IMG/VR virus record: IMGVR_UViG_3300032213_000902 | Coordinates: 1 to 29,407 of that record | DNA from: a virus | Direction: 5' to 3' (one strand) | Length of the DNA: 29,407 nt | Shown: piece by piece, positions 22,288 to 29,407 of the stretch | How the letters are laid out: each line of letters opens with the position of its first letter | How positions within the stretch are numbered: the stretch's first letter is position 1 | The notes under the pieces: generated by a model | Database searches by the model: none | What the model was told of the DNA's origin: nothing | The model's input: only the letters and a program-made list of their open reading frames with translations | Made by a program: the position numbers and the translations under genes

Positions 22288-22617
22288 ATGGCAGACAAAG
22301 CCACAACAGATAAAAAGCACGTAGTTTTAATCGACGGTACAAAGGTAACAGTACAACCACTAAAGATTTCACTACTAAAGCCATTCATGCAGAAGTTCCA
22401 GGAACTAAGCACAGTGGCTGATAACAATGAAAAGTCTATGGACATTCTTCTAGATTGCGTACAGATCGCATTCAAGCAGTACAGTCCAGAACTCGCAGAC
22501 GATAGAGCAGCACTAGAAGAAAACATCGACCTACCTACAGTATACGAAGTAGTAGATGCAGCCTCTGGAATCCAACTTGCTGATCCAACTGCATTAGTTA
22601 ATTCTTTAACTAAGTAA
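22288..22617 (+). CDS. Tail assembly chaperone, short form (G-like)
   Basis: 109 residues, paralogous to the N-terminal half of the preceding protein (Q-P-L-K-I-S-L-L-K-P-F-M, I-A-F-K-Q-Y-S-P-E-L, L-P-T-V-Y-E-V-V-D-A-A-S-G-I). It lacks the C-terminal extension. With AGGAGG at ideal spacing and the strongest -10, it should be made in larger amounts than the long form. Only 27 bases separate it from the tape measure start, and no second-frame extension exists, so no programmed frameshift product is expected. It probably coats the tape measure during tail assembly. Confidence 0.75.
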   Translation: MADKATTDKKHVVLIDGTKVTVQPLKISLLKPFMQKFQELSTVADNNEKSMDILLDCVQIAFKQYSPELADDRAALEENIDLPTVYEVVDAASGIQLADPTALVNSLTK

Positions 22618-22644
22618 AAATAATGTAAAGAGGTGGAATGAAAC

Positions 22645-25600
22645 GTGTCTGATGTAAATGCTAATATAGGCATACATTTTGATACGGCCACGGCTCTTTC
22701 AGAATTAAGAAGGCTTCAGGCTGGTCTAAGCAAGTTTAACCAATCCTTAACACAAGGAAATATTGCTGCTGAAAATGCACAAAAGGGTTTAAACAGCCAA
22801 CTCATACAGTCAATTAACCAGACTGGAAAGTTCATTGCTAGCCAAAAGGATGTCCACACATCTACTGCAGCCTTCACCTCTGCGCTGGAAAAGAACCAGT
22901 TAAGCCTTAAGCAATATTTTAGATACACCGCAGCAGCCACCTCATTAAATAGCAATGTCTTAAAAAACTTCTTTGCTCAAGAAAAAGAAATTCTTCAACG
23001 TGCAAGCAAGGACAGAGTAAAGACATTACAAAGTCAGTATGTTCAACTAACAAATGCCAATGGCCAACTTGTAAAAACTCTTCAGGTAATGCCAAAGCAT
23101 CTACAGATGACAAGTGGCGCCTATACAGACTATGCAACACGTGTTCAAATGGCTGCACAGAGACAGCAGTTCCTTAACCAACTACTTAAGCAAGGCTCAA
23201 CACAACTTCTAAACTTTGGTAAGAATACGCAGTGGGCAGGCCGTCAGTTGATGGTTGGTTTAACAATTCCTCTAACAATGCTTGGATCATTTGCTGCCAA
23301 AACATTTAAAGAGATGGAAGAAGCGACTGTAAAGTTCCAGCGTGTGTATGGAGATATGGCAACAAGCGTTGCTGAAACAGACAAGGCTGTTGCTGGAATT
23401 AAAAGACTTGCTGGTGAGTTTACTAAGTATGGTGTTGCAGTAAAAGATACAATGAACATGGCTGCAGATGCAGCAGCAGCAGGCTATGCTGGCGCAGCAC
23501 TTACCGCTCAAGTAACGCAGGCAACTAGACTTGCCGTTCTTGGTCAAGTGGATCAGCAACAGGCATTAGAAACCACTATATCTTTGCAAAATGCTTTTGG
23601 AATATCTTCTGAACAATTAGCAACCAAGATTAACTTCCTCAACGCTGTAGAAAACCAAACAGTTTTGTCTATTGAAGATTTAACTATTGCAATTCCAAAA
23701 GCAGCCCCCGTTGTAAAACAACTTGGAGGATCTGTTGAAGATCTTGCATTCTTTCTTACAGCAATGAAGGAAGGTGGAATCAATGCATCAGAAGGTGCTA
23801 ACGCACTTAAGTCTGGACTTGCATCAATGATCAATCCTTCTAAGAAAGCATCAGATATGCTTGCTGGTCTTGGAATTAATATTAAGGGAATTGTTAATAA
23901 TAATGCGGGGGATTTAAAAGGCACCGTAGTAGGATTTGCAAGAGCACTAGATACACTAGATCCTCTTAACCGTGCTAAAGCAATTGAACAGATGTTTGGT
24001 AAGTTCCAGTTTGCCCGTCTATCAACATTATTCCAGAACATAACAAAGGATGGCAGTCAGGCTTCTAGAGCACTAGGTTTGGCAGGCGCCTCTATGGAAG
24101 AGTTAGCAATCCTGGCAGAGCGAGAAACAGCAAAGATTGAAAATGCAACTGGAAAGAAATTCCAAAAGGCAATTGAAGATATGAAGGTTCAATTGATGCC
24201 TTTGGGTAAGGCATTCCTTGAGGCTGCAACACCTATTGTAAAATTTGTTGGAGATATATTAGCAAAGTTTAACAACCTAAGTGATGGAACAAAGAAAATC
24301 ATAACAACTATTGTTGGAGTGATTGGAGGGCTAGCCCCAGTTGCTCTTATGGCATTTGGTTTGCTTGCTAACGGAACTGCAAACGTAATTAAGTTCTTTG
24401 CAATGCTTCGTGGTGGAATGGCTAAACTTAATGGACAAAGTAATGTCCTTGGTGCAGGCTTTGACTATATGACTCAGCAACAGATTGAAAGTCTTGCACA
24501 GTCTAACGCACTTCACACATCACATCAAAAATTAATTGAGACATTTAATGTTGAAGCAGGAGCAGCAAATGCATTGGCAGCAGCATATGGAAATGCAGCA
24601 TCGCAGGCAAGAGCACTTGCAATGTCATCCCCAGGGTTATTTAATGCAGCACCAGGGGCTATGGGTGCAACTACAGGACTTGCTCCAAGAAAATATGCAG
24701 AAGGTGTATTTAGTGTTCCAGGTTCAGGAACTGGAGATACTGTTCCAGCAATGCTTACTCCAGGAGAAACTGTTGTATCAAAAAAGAATACAGACAAGTA
24801 TGGACCACTTCTTAAAGCAATTGGAAATGATTCTGTTCCAGGATACGCAACTGCAGGGACAGTTGGTGCAGATGGATCAAGTATTTCATTTAATGGAAAA
24901 AGTTATGCAATTCCAAATAGATCAACACCACAAAGCGCTAACCTTGCATTAATTTCAGAGTTATCAAAATTTAGTAAAGATGTTGAAGGAGTATCTCGTG
25001 TATTACAAATGCTTGAAGATCAAGCCAAAGCAGCAGGAGAAGGATTTAAGAAATTATCTGGGGAAACAATAAAGAACATCCTTGAACAAGAAGGTGTGGC
25101 AAGAAATAGACCAAAGGGAACTGCTGCAACAACCTATAATGGAGAAAATTATGTTTTTGCACATGGTCAGGCACCAGGTGCACCAGTAAGAGATCCTCAA
25201 GAGTTACAGCGCCTTGCGGATATGGCAACATCAAAAACATCTGGAGTTGGAAAACACTTGCAGTCTTCTGCAGATGCAGCAAGAGCAGGAGACCCAAATG
25301 GATACGTAAGAGAGTTTAGTAACTTTGGATTTATGCTTCCAGAAAAAGCAAACAAAGGACAGATGTCTCCAACTGATCTTGCATCTAAGTTTGGTGGCAA
25401 AGATATGGCAATCACCATGGCCCCAATGTATGATCAGTATGCAAGGTCAATGGGTATGTCACTTGAAGAAGCACTTAATAATCCAGCAGTTGCTGCACAG
25501 ATGCATGCAGATATGCAAACATTTGCAAGCAGAATTTCAGATGAGGTTTCAAAGATTCCAACAGAGTTTGTTAATGATCCAGAATTTTATGCAGCAGTAG

Positions 25601-28600
25601 AGCAAGCACAATCACAACTTGGAGATTCTGTTAGTGGAATGATGAAGCAGGCAATTGCAGATGCAAAGTCAACATCTGTTGTTGGAACATTTGGTGGCGA
25701 AGCAAACCGTGGCTCAGAAGGTCAAAGAATATCTTTAGCAGCAAAAGAAACAGCATTAAGATCAGAACTTGGTGCATCATCAAGTGCAAAGCCTTATAGA
25801 AAGAGAAACCCAGAATTTGTAAAAGCATCAACAGAGATTAGCGATGCATTGGATAAAGATTTAACAAGAGCAGAAAAAGAAATTGCTAAAACAGCATCTC
25901 CGTCAAAGAGAACCAAGAAACTTGGGCAAGATATTGGAGATGGTCTTTCACAAGGTCTTGCATCAAAGGCTAAAGAAGTTTCTACTCAGTCAGATAAGTT
26001 AAAGAGTGCTGCAAAAGTTGATGTCGACAACAAGACTTTTTATGATGATATAAATACTCCAGATATGAGAGACCAGAGACAAGTTCTTAAGGCTCTTGAT
26101 AGAAGAAGAAGAGATGGCAAGGGATCGATGTCTGCTGGATCAAGTTCTGGGGGAGTTGACAAATCATCTGCAACATTAACACTAGAGGTAGATAAACTAT
26201 CTAAGGCAACTGGGGATTCACTAGAGGCACAGAGAAGACATCAAGATAACATAGTCACAGCGTCAGATCTTGCTGAAGCAACAGCAAATAGTTCACAACA
26301 AATTGCTAATGCAGCAGATCAAACAGCAAATGCACAGCAAGACTCTTCTATGCTTGCAAGTCAGATCTCAAAGAAAGACCGTGAAATTCTTGCAGAGAAA
26401 GAAAGAGAACTTGGCTTGCTTCGTGCAAAGATAAATTCTTCTGCATCACAGTCTCAAAATCTTGATAGCAGAATGACAAAAGAACAAGCGCTCAAAGAGG
26501 CTTCTGGATATGCTCGTGAAGATGGCAAAGTATTTATTGATCCAGGTACAGGCGACCCAATGGACAAGAAAACATATAACAAGATGAAGCGTGGTATGCG
26601 TAGAGAGAAGGTTGGAAAGTTCTCTGGTAAGGCTGCAGGAGGCCTAGGAATGGCCACTATGGTTGCAGGAGCAGTAGGAGCCCCACCAGTAGTAACAGGA
26701 GCACTTGGAGCAGCATCTACAGTAGCATCAATTGCACCAGCCCTTGCAGGTATGGGGCCAGTAGGTTGGACTGTTGCAGGAATTGCTGCACTTGGAGCAG
26801 GCGCTTACATGCTTAATAAACATTTTGAAAATGCAGCAAAAGAAACTGCAAAGTTTGTAACTGCAACATCTGCTACATCTGATTTAATGAAAAAGATTGG
26901 CCAAGAAACTGGTCTTGTTGGTGCATCTGAAATTATGAATAAGAGAAGAGGCGATGGCCTTCTTTCTGGATATAATGAAGCAGCACGTAAGGGAACTATG
27001 GAAGGCGAGAAGTTTATGGGGTCCGCAACTGGTAAAGAGTTGACAGCCACATATACAAAGAACGCAAATCAAAATGGTTCAGAAGTAGCAGCACAACAGT
27101 TTGCAATGCAGTTAGCAGCAGCAGTTTCTGATGGAACAATGAGTGCAGATCTTGCAAGTCAAACAGCATACCAACTTGGAATTAATCTTAAGGATTCAAG
27201 TATATCCATGAAGGTTGATGGACAACTAAGAAATCTTATCGGGGCAAATGGAGAAGACCTAATAAGAGATCCATTAACAGTAAGAACACGTCTTGCAGTT
27301 GTAGCAGGGGCAAGATCAGAAGGAATAATTGATGGACTAGACAAGGCCGTAGCCCTAGGGAAAAGTGGTAGAACTGAAGCAGCAGCCCTTGCAGCAGCAG
27401 GAACCAATGCAGTTGAGATGGCACAAATGCAAGCAGACGGGATGTCAAGATACTATGAAGATCAGTTAAAATCTTTGACAGCACAACGTGCTGCAACAAC
27501 AAATAAAGAAAGACAGATAGAGTTAGATACACAGATTAAAACATTGCAGGACCAGCAAATTGTAGGCATGGAAAAAATGAATAGACTTGTTGCTGGACAA
27601 ATAGCAATGCAAGAAGCAAATGTATCAAATAAGATCCTTGGTCCGTATCTTGGAACTGATAAAGAAGATGCGTACTTTGACGCCAATAAGGCTGATGTAA
27701 AAGCAAAGTATAAAGGAACTGCTTATGAAGCATCCGCTCAAAGAGTTCTTAATGCTGGAGCACGTGCAGATGAAGATAAATCATTTAAGGGTAAAAAAGA
27801 AGGAAGAGTCTTTGAAGCAAAAATTCAAATGCTTATGGCTTCTGGTCAGTTAAATCCTAATCAAATGGAAGCAATGATGAAAATATTTGCAGGAAATCTT
27901 GCAGGTATGGATGTTGCTTTAAATGTTGGAATTAGGAAACAAGGTGCTACAAAAGTAGCAGAACTTACATCACTTCTTTCTGGAATGAGTAACAAAGGAA
28001 AAGCACAAAATATTGTTTTGAATATGGTCAGAAAGAGTCCAGCAGAATTTGATAAAATTGGAAAAGCATTAGCATTGCTTCAAGCATCTGATGGTTTAGA
28101 GGTAGACATGAGTGCCTACATTGATACAGTTGGTTTGCCAGGACTTGAAAAACTTGCAAAAAATCTTGATTTAATTGAAAAGATGGAAACACCAATTAAA
28201 AAAGAAGCAATTATTGAGTTTGGTAAAGATACTGGAATTAATATGCAAGGCATTATTGATAACTGGACATACTTTGGTGCACTTAAGGATCCAGTTCAAA
28301 AAGAAGCAATTCAAACATATACAACACTTTTCGATACAATGATGCATTTTGAAAATGAAGAAGCAAGACGTGCATGGGCCATGAAGATTGCAGAACAAGA
28401 AGCAGGGCTTGCAGGAGCATTCAGTACAGATAAAAATAGCGTATATCAAACAACATATGAAACAAAATTTAAGGCTCTTACAGAGGGTACCTTAAATGAT
28501 CCAACTCAAGCAGCAAAAACTGCTTTTGAAATGTCTCAAGCAAAATATGGAAAAGATCCTGTAGTTGCTTCTAAAGCAGCAGGTCCAGCAACCGACACTG

Positions 28601-29407
28601 GCTCAGGCAATAAGCCAGCAGACCCATATGCAGATCTACTTAAGAGACTTAAAGAAGTTCGCCTTGCATCTATAAATGCAGAGGGTGGAATTAAGGCTTT
28701 AAATAAAGCACTTCTAGCAGCAAAGAAGGGCGGTATTGGAGATGCATATAAGGGCATTAAAGAACAAATGCTTGACCTTGGCAAGAACTCTCAGTATATG
28801 GACTTTATCATGGGTCTTGATCCAAAAGAGCAAGCAAAGTTTATGCGTACAGCCAAAGCAGGAACTGGAAAAAATAAAGGCAAAGTTATTGATCCATTTA
28901 CAAATAAGGTTGCAGCAAAAGGTACAAAAGTTGGAGATGTTGTATTTAGCAAGAATTCAGATCAAGTAGAGGCTGGACTTAATAAAGCAATTACTGGAGA
29001 CTTTCTTGTTGCACAAAAATCAGTTCTTAAAAATCTAAATGAACAGGAAATTGTAACAAAGAAGTTGGCTGCACTAGGAATGTCTAATTCTGAAATTCAG
29101 CAGGTACTTTCAGATGAAGCAATGACAACAGTTATCGCCACTGGTAAGATTACAGACAAAGAGTTAGCAACAAACATTGCACTAGAAAAACAAAGAGTTG
29201 CACGAGAGAAGATTAATGAATTAATTAATGTTGGAAAGACTGCTATTGAAGAACAAAGTAATAATACAAAAATTCCAGCAGTACTAGAGTTCTTTGCTAA
29301 GAATGGCCCAGCCATGTCTCCAAAGGCATTAAACTCATTAATCTCAGATCCAAAATCTCTTGCAGGCGCCATCGCAGCAATGGAAACTTATGGAACAGAT
29401 GCAGAAA
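22645..29407 (+). CDS. Tail tape measure protein (3' end missing)
   Basis: Open from GTG 22645 to the end of the window, at least 2254 residues. The start has AGAGGTGG (22629-22636) upstream; the ATG at 22638 is in another frame and stops after four codons. The N-terminal ~190 residues are helical. Then comes the core tape measure motif W-A-G-R-Q-L-M-V-G-L-T-I-P-L-T-M, followed by M-E-E-A-T-V-K-F-Q-R-V-Y-G. Residues ~550-577 are hydrophobic. G-x-G-x-G-D-T-V-P-A-M-L-T-P-G-E (~693-708), S-P-S-K-R (1085-1089) and a second hydrophobic stretch (~1333-1392) also fit this family. It sets tail length: at about 1.5 angstrom per residue, this implies more than 300 nm. The rest is Ala/Lys/Glu-rich helix. 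Confidence 0.93.
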   Translation, partial: MSDVNANIGIHFDTATALSELRRLQAGLSKFNQSLTQGNIAAENAQKGLNSQLIQSINQTGKFIASQKDVHTSTAAFTSALEKNQLSLKQYFRYTAAATSLNSNVLKNFFAQEKEILQRASKDRVKTLQSQYVQLTNANGQLVKTLQVMPKHLQMTSGAYTDYATRVQMAAQRQQFLNQLLKQGSTQLLNFGKNTQWAGRQLMVGLTIPLTMLGSFAAKTFKEMEEATVKFQRVYGDMATSVAETDKAVAGIKRLAGEFTKYGVAVKDTMNMAADAAAAGYAGAALTAQVTQATRLAVLGQVDQQQALETTISLQNAFGISSEQLATKINFLNAVENQTVLSIEDLTIAIPKAAPVVKQLGGSVEDLAFFLTAMKEGGINASEGANALKSGLASMINPSKKASDMLAGLGINIKGIVNNNAGDLKGTVVGFARALDTLDPLNRAKAIEQMFGKFQFARLSTLFQNITKDGSQASRALGLAGASMEELAILAERETAKIENATGKKFQKAIEDMKVQLMPLGKAFLEAATPIVKFVGDILAKFNNLSDGTKKIITTIVGVIGGLAPVALMAFGLLANGTANVIKFFAMLRGGMAKLNGQSNVLGAGFDYMTQQQIESLAQSNALHTSHQKLIETFNVEAGAANALAAAYGNAASQARALAMSSPGLFNAAPGAMGATTGLAPRKYAEGVFSVPGSGTGDTVPAMLTPGETVVSKKNTDKYGPLLKAIGNDSVPGYATAGTVGADGSSISFNGKSYAIPNRSTPQSANLALISELSKFSKDVEGVSRVLQMLEDQAKAAGEGFKKLSGETIKNILEQEGVARNRPKGTAATTYNGENYVFAHGQAPGAPVRDPQELQRLADMATSKTSGVGKHLQSSADAARAGDPNGYVREFSNFGFMLPEKANKGQMSPTDLASKFGGKDMAITMAPMYDQYARSMGMSLEEALNNPAVAAQMHADMQTFASRISDEVSKIPTEFVNDPEFYAAVEQAQSQLGDSVSGMMKQAIADAKSTSVVGTFGGEANRGSEGQRISLAAKETALRSELGASSSAKPYRKRNPEFVKASTEISDALDKDLTRAEKEIAKTASPSKRTKKLGQDIGDGLSQGLASKAKEVSTQSDKLKSAAKVDVDNKTFYDDINTPDMRDQRQVLKALDRRRRDGKGSMSAGSSSGGVDKSSATLTLEVDKLSKATGDSLEAQRRHQDNIVTASDLAEATANSSQQIANAADQTANAQQDSSMLASQISKKDREILAEKERELGLLRAKINSSASQSQNLDSRMTKEQALKEASGYAREDGKVFIDPGTGDPMDKKTYNKMKRGMRREKVGKFSGKAAGGLGMATMVAGAVGAPPVVTGALGAASTVASIAPALAGMGPVGWTVAGIAALGAGAYMLNKHFENAAKETAKFVTATSATSDLMKKIGQETGLVGASEIMNKRRGDGLLSGYNEAARKGTMEGEKFMGSATGKELTATYTKNANQNGSEVAAQQFAMQLAAAVSDGTMSADLASQTAYQLGINLKDSSISMKVDGQLRNLIGANGEDLIRDPLTVRTRLAVVAGARSEGIIDGLDKAVALGKSGRTEAAALAAAGTNAVEMAQMQADGMSRYYEDQLKSLTAQRAATTNKERQIELDTQIKTLQDQQIVGMEKMNRLVAGQIAMQEANVSNKILGPYLGTDKEDAYFDANKADVKAKYKGTAYEASAQRVLNAGARADEDKSFKGKKEGRVFEAKIQMLMASGQLNPNQMEAMMKIFAGNLAGMDVALNVGIRKQGATKVAELTSLLSGMSNKGKAQNIVLNMVRKSPAEFDKIGKALALLQASDGLEVDMSAYIDTVGLPGLEKLAKNLDLIEKMETPIKKEAIIEFGKDTGINMQGIIDNWTYFGALKDPVQKEAIQTYTTLFDTMMHFENEEARRAWAMKIAEQEAGLAGAFSTDKNSVYQTTYETKFKALTEGTLNDPTQAAKTAFEMSQAKYGKDPVVASKAAGPATDTGSGNKPADPYADLLKRLKEVRLASINAEGGIKALNKALLAAKKGGIGDAYKGIKEQMLDLGKNSQYMDFIMGLDPKEQAKFMRTAKAGTGKNKGKVIDPFTNKVAAKGTKVGDVVFSKNSDQVEAGLNKAITGDFLVAQKSVLKNLNEQEIVTKKLAALGMSNSEIQQVLSDEAMTTVIATGKITDKELATNIALEKQRVAREKINELINVGKTAIEEQSNNTKIPAVLEFFAKNGPAMSPKALNSLISDPKSLAGAIAAMETYGTDAE

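Noticed and set aside
22590-22645. Programmed frameshift from the short chaperone into another frame
   Set aside because: No convincing slippery heptamer precedes the stop, and the alternative frames close before the tape measure start. The extension is already encoded in the neighbouring paralogue.
23553-24041. 162-residue ORF on the - strand inside the tape measure gene
   Set aside because: It lies opposite strongly motif-bearing tape measure sequence and has no own regulatory signals.

Overview
The window is a contiguous piece of the late (structural) region of a double-stranded DNA tailed phage or prophage. All genes lie on the + strand, are tightly packed, and often overlap by ATGA or TAATG. 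It contains the core parts of an HK97-type siphovirus: portal, prohead protease with a nested scaffold, major capsid protein, a connector series, major tail protein, two tail assembly chaperones and a very long tape measure protein that runs off the right end. The DNA is A/T-rich with A/T-ending codons. The host cannot be read directly. Leaderless-type starts, extended -10 promoters without a -35 box, a B12-dependent (class II) ribonucleotide reductase and actinophage-like minor tail and portal sequences suggest a low-GC actinobacterium, such as a freshwater planktonic lineage. That is inference.

Layout. 1-4320: four fibre or adhesin-type proteins. These are an Ala-rich coiled-coil fibre (5' end missing), a short fibre protein, a 470-aa fibre with His-containing repeats, and a protein with two FN3-like domains, a Phe/Gly-rich repeat and a C-terminal Hint (intein-like) domain. 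4326-6514: an accessory cassette with a sulfotransferase, two tandem paralogous 2OG-Fe(II) oxygenase-like proteins and a 47-aa ORF. 6513-9164: a terminator, a promoter, class II ribonucleotide reductase (nrdJ) and a prolyl-4-hydroxylase-like oxygenase. 9186-12893: a 1235-aa lectin-fold minor tail protein. 12912-17450: the head module, ending at a strong terminator. 17554-20760: connector and neck genes. 20835-21479: the probable major tail protein, followed by a terminator. 21556-22617: two paralogous chaperone genes. 22645-end: tape measure.

How it works together. Capsid assembly appears to use a protease-scaffold fusion plus a separately initiated scaffold, as in lambda C/Nu3. The tail chaperone function usually split by a programmed frameshift appears to be encoded here as two separate genes, each with its own promoter. 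Recurrent TGNTATAMT boxes precede most transcription units; two stand 6-7 nt before a start codon that has no Shine-Dalgarno, which suggests leaderless mRNAs. The most unusual region is 2968-9164. There a self-processing-type Hint protein with a three-fold 21-residue aromatic repeat is directly followed by a sulfotransferase and several Fe/2OG hydroxylase-type enzymes, possibly a virion-protein or surface-glycan modification system. No gene-free stretch exceeds 300 bases. I see no tRNA, CRISPR array, IS element, integrase or terminase in the window.
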